Origin: an uncultured Treponema sp.
GTDB taxonomy: Bacteria > Spirochaetota > Spirochaetia > Treponematales > Treponemataceae
Assembly (NCBI GenBank): GCA_946410085.1
Contig: CAMJZA010000009.1
Span: forward strand, 1 to 64,000
Direction of reading: 5' to 3'
Length of the DNA: 64,000 nucleotides
The stretch's first letter is position 1. Each line of letters opens with the position of its first letter. Below, in pieces: positions 14,567 through 22,752 of the stretch. A program made the position numbers and the translations under genes. The notes under the pieces are model-generated. The model had not been told where the DNA came from. It saw only the letters and a list, made by a program, of their open reading frames with translations, and did not search any database.

Positions 14567-15198
14567 TTCCTTTCCCCCGTCAAAGCATAAATCACCCAGC
14601 CCGCGATGACCGTGGCGTGGTCGCCGATTCGCTCGATATACTTGGCAATCAGAAGGTAGTCAAGGATTGTCTCGCCCTCGTCCGTCTGGCGGATTTTTTC
14701 AACCAGATCCCTTTTGATTGTGCGGTAAAGGCCGTCAATTACATCGTCACGGACAATCACATTCCTTGCCTTGCTGTAATCCCTTTCGATGTAGGAAGTC
14801 ACCGCTTCGTGCAGCATTTGGATAATCTGGTCGGACATTTCGGCAATCTCTTTCATCTTTCCGTATTTGCAGTCCGGTACTTTTAGGACAAGGTCTGCAA
14901 TATCCACCGCATGGTCGCCGATTCGCTCCATGTCCGTAATCATCTTGAGTGCGGCTGTAATATGACGCAGATCCGCGGCTACCGGCTGCTGCTGGAGCAA
15001 AAGCTTCAGGCAGAGGCTTTCAATTTCCCGCTCCATCTCGTTTATCGCCTCGTCGTTCTTTGCAACCTCGCGCGCCGCATCAACATCCCGCCCCATCAAA
15101 GCAATCATGGAACTTTCAATGGCAATTTCAATCATCTTTCCCATGCTGATAATTAAGCTGTTCAATTTCCGCAGTTCTTTCTCATATCTTTCACGCAT
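14563..15198 (-). CDS. phoU: Phosphate transport system regulator PhoU
   Basis: 211 aa from the ATG at 15198, which has GGAGG 5 nt upstream; the track's 15231 start lacks one. Two PhoU three-helix repeats are visible, each with the metal-binding E/DXXXD-type motif (MERIGDHAVDIADLV and YIERIGDHATVIAGWV). PhoU links the Pst transporter to PhoR and restrains kinase activity when phosphate is sufficient. It sits directly downstream of pstB in the pst operon, the conventional position. Confidence 0.95.
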   Translation of the reverse strand: MRERYEKELRKLNSLIISMGKMIEIAIESSMIALMGRDVDAAREVAKNDEAINEMEREIESLCLKLLLQQQPVAADLRHITAALKMITDMERIGDHAVDIADLVLKVPDCKYGKMKEIAEMSDQIIQMLHEAVTSYIERDYSKARNVIVRDDVIDGLYRTIKRDLVEKIRQTDEGETILDYLLIAKYIERIGDHATVIAGWVIYALTGERK

Positions 15199-15234
15199 AT
15201 TTTCCTCCGTTATACAAAGGCGGCTCTCCACCGC

Positions 15235-16053
15235 TCAGCCGAATCTTCCGGTGATATAGTCTTCCGTCTTTTTCATTTTAGGCCTGCTGAAAAGCTGCTG
15301 GGTTTCGCCTTCCTCAATAATTTCTCCAAGCAGGAAGAAAACCGTCCTGTCGCTGATTCTGACCGCCTGCTGCATGTTGTGAGTTACAATCACGATGGTG
15401 TATTTTTCCTTGAGCTTCAAAAGGCAGTCTTCAATTTTTGATGTGGAAATCGGGTCAAGGGCACTTGTCGGCTCGTCCAGCAGAAGCACGTCCGGTTGAA
15501 GTGCAAGTGCACGGGCAATGCACAATCTCTGCTGCTGACCGCCACTAAGTTCCAGAGCGTTTTTTTTCAGCTTGTCCTTAAGCTCTTCCCAGATGGCAGC
15601 ATTCCGCAAGGCTTCTTCTACAATCTGGTCAAGTCTGGCCCGCTTTTTGATTCCGTAAGTTCTGGAGCTGTAGGCAATGTTGTCGTAAATGCTCATGGGA
15701 AAAGGATTAGGCTTCTGGAAAACCATGCCCACATTTTTTCGCAGAAGGTTCACATCGATTTTCGGGTCAAGAATGTTGCAGGAATTAAGCTTGTTCAGCC
15801 GCTCCGTCTTTCCGCCCTTCAACTCAATCAGTTCCTCCTGCCGCAGAAAAATCTCCCCCGTGATGCGGCATCCCTGAACAAAATCGTTCATGCGGTTTAT
15901 GGATTTTAGCAAAGTAGATTTTCCACAGCCGCTTGGCCCGATAAACGAGGTAATCTGCTTCTCCCTGATTTCAAGATTTATGTTTTTGAGGGCGTGGAAA
16001 TCCCCGTAGTATAAATCCAGATTTTGAATTCTGATTTTTTCATTTGCTTCCAT
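15235..16053 (-). CDS. pstB: Phosphate ABC transporter ATP-binding protein PstB
   Basis: 272 aa from the ATG at 16053 (GGGAGG upstream), overlapping pstA by 14 nt. Walker [10 protein letters not shown], signature LSGGQQQRL, Walker [13 protein letters not shown] and switch THNMQQA are intact. Powers phosphate import with PstCA. Odd point: between 'GEIFL' and 'DPKIDV', where PstB usually has a handful of residues, there are ~22 extra ([20 protein letters not shown]), making the protein ~20 aa longer than typical. The insert precedes the conserved [19 protein letters not shown]-loop. Confidence 0.96.
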   Translation of the reverse strand: MEANEKIRIQNLDLYYGDFHALKNINLEIREKQITSFIGPSGCGKSTLLKSINRMNDFVQGCRITGEIFLRQEELIELKGGKTERLNKLNSCNILDPKIDVNLLRKNVGMVFQKPNPFPMSIYDNIAYSSRTYGIKKRARLDQIVEEALRNAAIWEELKDKLKKNALELSGGQQQRLCIARALALQPDVLLLDEPTSALDPISTSKIEDCLLKLKEKYTIVIVTHNMQQAVRISDRTVFFLLGEIIEEGETQQLFSRPKMKKTEDYITGRFG

Positions 16054-16969
16054 TTTTTCCTCCCATCTTCCCCGCCGCAAAGTCCGCCAGCGCGTTTATC
16101 CCCGCCACCATCACAAGCAGCACGACCGCGGTGGCAAAGGCTTCTCCAGTGTGAAGCCCCTCGGAACTGAGCACATACATGTGAATTGCCAGAGTCCGCC
16201 CCGAGCCAAAAAGATTCTGGGGAATTTGGGCGACCGTTCCGGCTGTGTAAATCAAGGCTGCGGTCTCTCCAACGACACGCCCCGTCGCAAGAATTATTCC
16301 GCTTAAAATTCCGGGAAGAGCGGAAGGCAAGACAATCTTAAAAACCGTGCGTAATTTTCCGGCTCCAAGGCCAAAGCTTCCTTCGCGTAAAGTCAAAGGA
16401 ACTGCAAGCAGGGCTTCTTCCGTTGTCCGCATGATTGTCGGTAAAATCATGATTGCCACCGTTGCCGCTCCTCCCAAAAGTGAATAGCCCCAGTGCAAAA
16501 ATCCTACAAAAAGCAGCATCCCAAAAAGGCCGTATATAATGGAAGGAATGCCGGTTAAAGTTTCAGCTGTCATTCGGACTAGCTTTACAAATCGCTTGCC
16601 TTTTCTTGCATATTCTACAAGATAGATTGCGCTTCCAATCCCCAGCGGGCAGGTAATCAAAAGCGCAAGTAGCGTCATTACCAGAGTATTTACCAAAGCC
16701 GGAATTACCGAGCAGTTTTCTGAAGTGTATTCCCTGCTGAAAAGGCTCGGCGACAAATAAGGAACTCCTTTTACAAGAATGTATCCAATCATAAAAAGCA
16801 GGAGAAGCAATGTAATGCCGGCAGAAAAATAAACTGCGATTCTTACAAAAGGGGCGCCTGCCCCTCGCTCCAGCCTCCTCACTCGGCAAGCCTCGCTCCG
16901 GTGTCTTTCGCTACCCCCTCTAGCGGGCTCAAACGCCGCCCGCAACGCCTGCTCTCTTTTTCCAATCAT
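16040..16969 (-). CDS. pstA: Phosphate ABC transporter permease PstA
   Basis: 309 aa, start overlapping the pstC stop (ATGA). Six membrane segments and the EAA loop ([17 protein letters not shown]) mark a BPD permease, and '[21 protein letters not shown]' is the PstA hallmark. Normal PstA similarity begins at [18 protein letters not shown] (residue ~42). Before that lies an Arg/Glu-rich stretch ([20 protein letters not shown]) that is not typical of the family and is encoded by GC-rich DNA unlike the surrounding pst genes. It is probably a small in-frame insertion. Confidence 0.93.
   Translation of the reverse strand: MIGKREQALRAAFEPARGGSERHRSEACRVRRLERGAGAPFVRIAVYFSAGITLLLLLFMIGYILVKGVPYLSPSLFSREYTSENCSVIPALVNTLVMTLLALLITCPLGIGSAIYLVEYARKGKRFVKLVRMTAETLTGIPSIIYGLFGMLLFVGFLHWGYSLLGGAATVAIMILPTIMRTTEEALLAVPLTLREGSFGLGAGKLRTVFKIVLPSALPGILSGIILATGRVVGETAALIYTAGTVAQIPQNLFGSGRTLAIHMYVLSSEGLHTGEAFATAVVLLVMVAGINALADFAAGKMGGKNGSK
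16850..16950 (-). repeat. GC-rich in-frame insertion at the PstA N-terminus
   Basis: About 100 bp with much higher GC than adjacent pst DNA. It contains the palindrome GGGGCAGGCGCCCC at its inner end and purine-rich blocks (GGAGCGAGGC, GAGTGAGGAG). Translated it gives an Arg-rich peptide preceding the normal PstA start. It resembles short mobile palindromic elements that insert in frame. Copy number must be checked genome-wide. Confidence 0.5.
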
Positions 16970-17814
16970 ACAGGCCCCCTGTTTTTTACAAGATTAAAAG
17001 TAAGATTTATCAGAAGGATAAAGGCAAAGAGAACCACACCTGTTGCAATCAGGGCTTCCCTGTGCAAATCTGCGGCATAGCCCATTTCAATTACGATGTT
17101 TGCCGTAAGAGTCCGCACTCCCTTCAAAATTGAATCTGGAAGGCGGACTTGATTTCCCGCGACCATAATCACCGCCATGGTTTCTCCAATTGCCCGTCCG
17201 ATTCCCAAAATGACACCTGCCATAATCCCGCTTTTTGCGGCAGGAACTACAATGGAAAATACGCTCCGTTCATGACTTGCCCCCAAAGCCCTTGCGCCCT
17301 CGTAATAATTTTGAGGAACTGCATTCAGAGAACTTTCTGAAACGCTTACGATTGTCGGCAGAATCATCATGGCAAGCAAAAGAGAGGCTGACAAAATTGA
17401 AGAGCCGTTTCCGCCAAAAATGTCGCGCACAAAGGGCACGATAATCATCAGCGCAAAAAATCCGTAGACAACGCTGGGAATTCCTGCCAAAAGATTTATG
17501 GCCGATTTTAATATTTTATGCAGCCATACAGGACAAAACTTTGAGAGAAAAACGGAAGTCATAAGTCCTACCGGAAGCCCGATTATCAGTGCCCCTGCGG
17601 TAACATAAAGGCTTCCTGCAATCATCGGGAAAATGCCGTACAGATTGTTTGCGGGCTTCCATTTTGTACCTAAGAGAAAGTCTGCAAAACCGATTTTATG
17701 TATTGCAGGCAGTCCATTGACAAACAGGAAAAGACAGATGAGGAGGACGGAGAAAATGCTGAATATTGAGCAGAGAAGAAAAAGATATTTGAAAAGATTC
17801 TCTTTTACTTTCAT
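16966..17814 (-). CDS. pstC: Phosphate ABC transporter permease PstC
   Basis: 282 aa with six predicted TM segments. Family motifs: FADFLLGTKWKPANNLYGIF near the N-terminus, AGIPSVVYGFFAL, the EAA loop (NAVPQNYYEGARALGASHERS) and GRAIGETMAVIMVAGNQVRLP. It pairs with PstA to form the channel. The start is preceded by the GGGGG/CCCCC hairpin of the pstS-pstC spacer and by TGGAG. The stop overlaps pstA. Confidence 0.96.
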   Translation of the reverse strand: MKVKENLFKYLFLLCSIFSIFSVLLICLFLFVNGLPAIHKIGFADFLLGTKWKPANNLYGIFPMIAGSLYVTAGALIIGLPVGLMTSVFLSKFCPVWLHKILKSAINLLAGIPSVVYGFFALMIIVPFVRDIFGGNGSSILSASLLLAMMILPTIVSVSESSLNAVPQNYYEGARALGASHERSVFSIVVPAAKSGIMAGVILGIGRAIGETMAVIMVAGNQVRLPDSILKGVRTLTANIVIEMGYAADLHREALIATGVVLFAFILLINLTFNLVKNRGPV

Positions 17815-17824
17815 AAGAACTCCA

Positions 17825-17839
17825 GGGGGAAATTCCCCC
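17825..17839 (-). promoter_or_regulatory. Hairpin in the pstS-pstC spacer
   Basis: GGGGGAAATTCCCCC is a 15-nt palindrome located 10 nt before pstC. It is preceded by a T/A-rich simple stretch. A hairpin here can stabilise the upstream pstS message or attenuate read-through, giving the excess of binding protein over permease that Pst systems need. Confidence 0.55.
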
Positions 17840-17861
17840 GTTTTGTTTTGTTTAGTTCAGT

Positions 17862-18740
17862 TTAGTTTACTTCATTCCATTTTGTGATTTTTCCGGTGAA
17901 AATCGCCTCAACATTTTCTTTCGTAAGATTTTCCAGAGGATTTGCTTTGTTTACGATAACTGCAATTCCGTCAATTGCAATTGTGATTTCCTTTACGCCT
18001 TTTGCTTTTTCCGAATCCTTTAAGTCACGGCTTGCCATTCCAATATCACAGGTTCCGGCTATGGCATTGGAAACGCCCGTACTTGAATCGCTTGTCTGAA
18101 GCTCAATTTTTGCATTTGGATTAACAGAGCCGTATGCTTCGATGAGTTTTTCCATAAGCGGAGAAACCGAGCTTGAGCCGGAAACCACCACTTTTCCTTC
18201 CACCATATTTGAGTTGTATGCTTTTGACTGAACCTGAATGTATTTATTCCCAGCGACTATTTTCTGTCCGCCATCAGACAAAATAAAGTCCAGAAAATCC
18301 TGTGCGACAGGAGAAATATTTTCTTTTACGGTAACATTGAAGGGCCTGCTGATTTTGTAACTTCCATTGTTGATATTCTCTACGCTGGTCTGGGCTCCGT
18401 CGATTTTCAATGCTTTGACAGATGAGTTCAATGAACCAAGGGAAACATAACCGATAGCGTATTTGTCTCCTGCAACGCTGGTAAGCATTACGGCTGTAGA
18501 ATTGGTGATGGCCGCTTCATCTGTGGTATAGTCAACTTTTTTACCGGAAGCATCTTTCTTTTCGATTTTGAAAAGTTCTACGAAAGCACCACGGGTTCCA
18601 GAACCTTCTTCACGGCTCAATACAGAAATTGCTTTCTTATTGTTGAATCCTGAATTGCCCCAGGGCCAGGCAGATGCTGCTGTAAGGGCAGAAGTAAGGA
18701 TAAGGGCTCCTGCTGCGATTTCCTTAAGATAATTTTTCAT
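17862..18740 (-). CDS. pstS: Phosphate-binding protein PstS, circularly permuted
   Basis: 292 aa with a signal peptide (YLKEIAAGALILTSALTAASA). The domain order is inverted relative to ordinary PstS. The mature protein begins with the normally C-terminal half: ISVLSREEGSGTRGAFVELF, then AIGYVSLGSLNSSVKALKID and SYKISRPFNV. It then continues into the normally N-terminal half (VVSGSSSVSPLMEKLIEAYG, DIGMASRDLKDSE, IAIDGIAVIVNKANPLENL) and ends IFTGKITKWNEVN. In canonical PstS 'FTGKI-WKEV' immediately precedes 'I-VVSREEGSGTR', so the new termini fall exactly at that hinge. All phosphate-binding loops (SGSSS, SREEGSGTR) are present. It is first gene of pstSCAB-phoU. Confidence 0.93.
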   Translation of the reverse strand: MKNYLKEIAAGALILTSALTAASAWPWGNSGFNNKKAISVLSREEGSGTRGAFVELFKIEKKDASGKKVDYTTDEAAITNSTAVMLTSVAGDKYAIGYVSLGSLNSSVKALKIDGAQTSVENINNGSYKISRPFNVTVKENISPVAQDFLDFILSDGGQKIVAGNKYIQVQSKAYNSNMVEGKVVVSGSSSVSPLMEKLIEAYGSVNPNAKIELQTSDSSTGVSNAIAGTCDIGMASRDLKDSEKAKGVKEITIAIDGIAVIVNKANPLENLTKENVEAIFTGKITKWNEVN

Positions 18741-18784
18741 ACTAACTCCTTGAGATTTCTCATCTCTAAACTTAAGATGATTGA

Positions 18785-18840
18785 AATCTATCAGAAGCCG
18801 GTTAAATTCTTATTTTGAAATCGTTAAGTTTCTGTAAAAT
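18785..18840 (-). promoter_or_regulatory. Tripartite Pho box and -10 of the pst operon
   Basis: Minus strand: ATTTTAC (plus 18834-18840), 4 nt, ACTTAAC (18823-18829), 15 nt, ATTTAAC (18801-18807), 10 nt, TAGATT as -10 (18785-18790). The spacing is identical to the phoR and nptA sites. The pstS ATG is at 18740. Confidence 0.85.
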
Positions 18841-18850
18841 TTCGCGGATT

Positions 18851-19525
18851 TCATTTTATCTTGTACCCGACCCCGCGGATTGTTTCGATGATGTTCTCGT
18901 CATGCAGCTTTTTTCTGAGGTAGCGGATATGCACATCGACCGTCCGTGTTTCGACATCAGTATCAGTTTTCCAGATTTTTGAAAGCAGTTGTTCCCTCGT
19001 GAGAATATTTCCCTTGTTTTCCAACAGAATGCATAAAAGGTCAAATTCCTTTACCGTGAGAAAGATTTCGTTTTTCCCGCAAAAAACCTGATGCCTTGCT
19101 TTGTCCAGCTTTACCGCCCCGCTTTCAAGAAGGGGTTCCACTGCGTTTGAGGCAGGGGCGTACCTTCTGAGTACAGCCTTTATCCGCGCGACAAGCTCCA
19201 TAATTCCGAATGGTTTGGGGATGTAATCGTCAGCGCCGGTTTCAAGCCCCAAAACGGTATCGTACTCGGTGGTTTTAGCTGTCAGCATAATTACGGGAAT
19301 GTGCCGGGTCGCCTCGTTTGCCTTCAGTTTTTTCAGGACAGAAATGCCGTCCTCCTCCGGCAGCATAATATCCAGCAGAATCAAATCCGCCCTCGTGCTC
19401 TTTATCTCGCTCCAAAAATCAGAAGGACAGTCAAATCCCCTGCAAGTCATGTTCTGGGAATCCAACGCATATGCAACAAGTTTCCTGATTGAGTCGTCAT
19501 CTTCCAAAAGAAAAATCATGGCCAT
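18851..19525 (-). CDS. phoB: Phosphate-regulon response regulator PhoB
   Basis: 224 aa. Receiver domain with the acidic pocket (LLEDDDS), phosphoacceptor Asp in ADLILLDIMLPEEDG, conserved Thr (MLTAKT) and Lys (IPKPFG). The C-terminal winged helix (TVKEFDLLCILLENKGNILT to VHIRYLRKKL) is of the OmpR/PhoB type and would bind the 11-bp-phased boxes described here. Its ATG (AAGGTG upstream) overlaps the end of nptA by 29 nt, so it is transcribed from the nptA Pho promoter. That makes it autoinduced. Confidence 0.94.
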   Translation of the reverse strand: MAMIFLLEDDDSIRKLVAYALDSQNMTCRGFDCPSDFWSEIKSTRADLILLDIMLPEEDGISVLKKLKANEATRHIPVIMLTAKTTEYDTVLGLETGADDYIPKPFGIMELVARIKAVLRRYAPASNAVEPLLESGAVKLDKARHQVFCGKNEIFLTVKEFDLLCILLENKGNILTREQLLSKIWKTDTDVETRTVDVHIRYLRKKLHDENIIETIRGVGYKIK

Positions 19526-20852
19526 ATTTTACACCTTTTTTGACCGCTTTGTTAAGCTTTTTCTCCGCCTTGTGCAGTTTGATTATCAGCTCCTCGCACA
19601 AGACGGCCTGGTCATCGCTCAAGTTGTTTGTTGCAATCAGTGCGGTTATGTAGTTCATCAGTTTTTCGCTTTCCCTTTGGACGAAAAGGACTTCATCGAA
19701 AAATTCCTGCTCGTCCTCAATTTTATTCTCCGAAACTTTTTCCTTTGTGAGCATTGCAAAATTCAGAACTTTCTCAACCTTTGACTGAATCAGCAAAAGG
19801 GCTGATTCCGGTTCGTTGAGGAGCCTGTAATTCAGAAGGTTTTCTATACCATCCAATGGGGGCATCTTTTGGGGCTCATCATCTTTTACAAGCTTTGTGA
19901 CAATTTTTACCATCACTTTCAGAAGCGGAATCCAGATGATTGTCATAGCGACATTAAAAATTGTGTGGGCGTTCGCAATCTGCCTTGAAATCACTTCGAC
20001 CTCAATTCCCTTCGGGCTGACGGCCTGAACAAACCGTGCGAAAAGCGGGATTATCCAGATGAAAACAAGCGCGCCTGAAATATTGAAGAGGCTGTGCGCG
20101 ATTGCGCTCCGCTTTGCGTTTTTTGACTGACCGACCGCCGCCAAAAGAGCCGTTATTGTCGTCCCGATGTTGTCGCCCAGAAGAATCGGGATTGCGCCGC
20201 CCAGTCCGATTACACTTGTCATTCCGTCGCCTGTGTCTTGCGAAGCAAAGTTTTGGAGAACGGCAATCGTTGCGCTGGAGCTTTGAACGATTACGGTCAT
20301 CAGCGTACCAGTCAGAACTCCGAGAACCGGGATGCCTGAAACTTTTTTCATCATCTGAATGAACACCGCGCTTTTTGCAAGCGGTTTCATTACGCCGCCC
20401 ATTGTCTCGATTCCCAAAAACAAAAGCCCGAACGCAAAAATCGTGATGCCCATGTTTTTCCACCTCTGATTTTTTACGACGAAAGAAATCAGAAATCCGA
20501 TGAAAATAAAAGCATAGATATAATTTGAGAGCTTGAACGCAATGATTTGAGCCGTTATCGTCGTTCCGATATTCGCGCCGAAAATGATTGCGATTGCGAC
20601 AGGAAGGCTCATCACCCCTGCCGAAACAAAGCCGATGACCATGACAGTAGTCGCGCTGGAGCTTTGCAAAATTGCGGTTGAAAAAGCCCCGACCAGAACG
20701 CCGAGCAAGGGGGTCTTTCCGAGCACGGACAGTATCGCCTTGATTCTTGCTCCCGCCGTTTTTTTAAGGCTCTCGCTCATCAGGTTCATTCCGAACAGAA
20801 AAAGTGCAAGCCCGCCCAAAAGTCCGAAAACAATTTTCACGTTTGCATTCAT
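19497..20852 (-). CDS. nptA: Na+/phosphate cotransporter with PhoU-like C-terminal domain
   Basis: 451 aa, NptA/YjbB family. Two inverted membrane repeats, each with the hallmark QSSSAT loop (AILQSSSATTVMVIGF and VIVQSSSATIAVLQNF) and GDNIGTT/GANIGTT segments. The C-terminal ~110 residues (SKVEKVLNFAMLTKEKVSEN onward) form a PhoU-like helical domain in the cytoplasm. It moves inorganic phosphate with Na+; direction depends on gradient. First gene of an nptA-phoB unit under a Pho box, so it belongs to the starvation response, which favours uptake. Confidence 0.92.
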   Translation of the reverse strand: MNANVKIVFGLLGGLALFLFGMNLMSESLKKTAGARIKAILSVLGKTPLLGVLVGAFSTAILQSSSATTVMVIGFVSAGVMSLPVAIAIIFGANIGTTITAQIIAFKLSNYIYAFIFIGFLISFVVKNQRWKNMGITIFAFGLLFLGIETMGGVMKPLAKSAVFIQMMKKVSGIPVLGVLTGTLMTVIVQSSSATIAVLQNFASQDTGDGMTSVIGLGGAIPILLGDNIGTTITALLAAVGQSKNAKRSAIAHSLFNISGALVFIWIIPLFARFVQAVSPKGIEVEVISRQIANAHTIFNVAMTIIWIPLLKVMVKIVTKLVKDDEPQKMPPLDGIENLLNYRLLNEPESALLLIQSKVEKVLNFAMLTKEKVSENKIEDEQEFFDEVLFVQRESEKLMNYITALIATNNLSDDQAVLCEELIIKLHKAEKKLNKAVKKGVKYGHDFSFGR

Positions 20853-20873
20853 AAAACACCTCGTTGGCTTCAG

Positions 20874-20929
20874 AGTGTAGTTTATGAATGTTAGATGTCA
20901 GGGAAGGGAATGTTAAATTCGGGTTAAAT
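20874..20929 (-). promoter_or_regulatory. Tripartite Pho box and -10 of nptA-phoB
   Basis: Minus strand: ATTTAAC (plus 20923-20929), 4 nt, ATTTAAC (20912-20918), 15 nt, ATCTAAC (20890-20896), 10 nt, TACACT as -10 (20874-20879). The ATG of nptA is at 20852. Same geometry as the two other Pho sites. Confidence 0.85.
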
Positions 20930-21065
20930 TATGTTTTGGCTTGCAGCAAAACCCCGCACAATCGCTTTCATTGTTTTATCCCGCCTTCTTGCCCTGTTCT
21001 TGCCCTGCGTATGATACCCCCGAAAAAACGACTGTGTTCCGCCGCCCCGGCTCCGACCGGCAGGC

Positions 21066-21899
21066 TCATCCTTCCAGCAGGTTCCTGACGAGCCTCGTTA
21101 TCCGCGATACCCCGCCCGGCTTATGGTCCCAGTCGAACTGCACGTCGCTCCCCGCGACAGGTTTCCCTGCCGCACCACAGTCAAAGCCGTCCGCGAGGCG
21201 GCAGGGAATCAGAAGCTCCCAATAGCGGACCTCGTAGACACCGTCCTTCACGGACTCGACGACACCGAGGTGCTCCTGGAAAATCTGCATGAAGCCTTCC
21301 TGCACCTTGACCTTGCGATAGGCGGGGAACTCGCGGCTGATCCTCTCAATCGCATCCTTGTCCCCGATCTTCTCAAAATCCGGGCTCTCGGCGAAGTGCC
21401 CCCTGAAGGTCCTGAAGCTGTCGCTCAGCGGGAGGCACATATACGCGTCGTAGCTGTTCCCCTCACCGTCAGTTATGCCGAAGTCCGCGCAGCGCAGGAA
21501 GCCGTACTTGGGGTAGTAGCCCGGCTCGCCGGCAAGGATGATTCCCGCGATTCTGGCGGCCTCCGCAAGCTTGACCGTCTCGCGGATCAGCGTCCCTCCG
21601 ATGCCGTTTCCCTCGTAGGTCGGCTCAACCGCGAGCGGGCCGAGCATCGCGACCTCGTGCCGCCTGTCCCCGTCCACGATCCAGGCCCTCGTGTAATAGA
21701 CTGCCCCGACGATCTTCCCGTCCGCCTCGGCGACGCGGCTGATTTCCGGAAGGTAATCCCCGGATGCCCTGATGACCCGGATCATGTTGTGCTCCGTGCA
21801 GCCCGGATGGTACTTGTTCCAGAAGCTGCGCATCGTCATCAGCTCCGTCTCATGGTAATCCTCCGCCCGCTCTGCGCGGACAGTCAAATCCTCAGGCAT
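21066..21899 (-). CDS. GNAT acetyltransferase with C-terminal extension
   Basis: 277 aa. Residues ~8-150 are an acetyltransferase of the YhbS type: VAMLGPLAVEPTYEGNGIGG contains the acetyl-CoA loop, and 'AGIILAGEPGYYPKYGFLRC' is the usual second motif. Residues ~190-277 are an added domain (REFPAYRKVKVQEGFMQIFQ, VRYWELLIPCRLADGFDCGA) I do not recognise. The family often modifies tRNA/rRNA-associated or small amine substrates; the target is unknown. It has an independent transcription context, divergent from the redox cluster. Confidence 0.85.
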   Translation of the reverse strand: MPEDLTVRAERAEDYHETELMTMRSFWNKYHPGCTEHNMIRVIRASGDYLPEISRVAEADGKIVGAVYYTRAWIVDGDRRHEVAMLGPLAVEPTYEGNGIGGTLIRETVKLAEAARIAGIILAGEPGYYPKYGFLRCADFGITDGEGNSYDAYMCLPLSDSFRTFRGHFAESPDFEKIGDKDAIERISREFPAYRKVKVQEGFMQIFQEHLGVVESVKDGVYEVRYWELLIPCRLADGFDCGAAGKPVAGSDVQFDWDHKPGGVSRITRLVRNLLEG

Positions 21900-22068
21900 G
21901 GGTTCCCTCCGTCAGTTCCTTCATATAATACAGTATACGCAAACGCTCATTATTACAAGGGGGCGGCAGTCTTTTTTTACCCCACGGATACGGTAGGATA
22001 CCCCGTCCTTTCCGCATCTTGCCCCAAAGTGTATTGCGTTTCCGGCCGTTCCGTTTTACCATACAGCT

Positions 22069-22704
22069 ATGGTTTTGGAAGCAATTTTACTGGGTCTTTC
22101 GACCGGAACATACTGCACGATGACCTGCGCCCCGGTTTTGATTCCCTTTCTCACAGGAACAGCAGAGCCGGACTACAAAAGGAACGCTGGACTAATCGGA
22201 GCCTTTCTCGGCGGAAGGCTCGTCATGTACTGCGTGCTCGGTGCCGTCTTTGCCGCCGCCGGACTGCTCGTCCACAGCTACATGGACCCGGTTCTCGCAC
22301 GGCAGCTTTCCTTGTACGCCTACCTTTTCTGCGGGCTGTCGCTCCTGCTGAACTCACTGGGATGCCGGTTCCCCTGGGGCCGCACCTGCAGGCTGCACAC
22401 ACTGCGACAGGCCGGCGGCGACTGGGTCACCGCCGTGTGCACGGGCCTTGCGGTCGGACTGCACGTATGCCCCCCGCTGTGGACTGCGCTCGTACGGTCG
22501 GTCTTCGGCGGGCACGAGCTTCCCGGGCTCTTCTACTTCATCTTTTTTTATGCCGGGACGCTCCCCTTCTTCCTCCCGCTGTTCGGCATTCCGTTCGTGA
22601 CGAAACGGCTTCCTGTCATGAAGCGCATCGCCCGCATCGCGCAGTTTTTCATGAGCCTGTACTTTACCCTGCTTCTGGGACTTGTCCCCATCCTGTTCGG
22701 CTGA
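22069..22704 (+). CDS. TauE/SafE- or CcdA-like membrane protein (UreH_2 type)
   Basis: 211 aa with six hydrophobic segments. The first helix carries a conserved GLSTGTYCTMTCAPVLIPFL, and a later one GLHVCPPLWTAL; paired intramembrane Cys and Pro residues are the hallmark of DsbD/CcdA-like thiol electron conduits and of UreH_2 proteins. The immediate neighbour downstream is a polyferredoxin membrane protein, so an electron-transfer role fits better than metal or sulfite export. This is inference. The ATG at 22069 lacks a strong ribosome-binding site. Confidence 0.75.
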   Translation: MVLEAILLGLSTGTYCTMTCAPVLIPFLTGTAEPDYKRNAGLIGAFLGGRLVMYCVLGAVFAAAGLLVHSYMDPVLARQLSLYAYLFCGLSLLLNSLGCRFPWGRTCRLHTLRQAGGDWVTAVCTGLAVGLHVCPPLWTALVRSVFGGHELPGLFYFIFFYAGTLPFFLPLFGIPFVTKRLPVMKRIARIAQFFMSLYFTLLLGLVPILFG

Positions 22705-22752
22705 GCCGGCCATAAATCGTCTGCTTCAGATTTAAGATTTAAGGAGAATACC

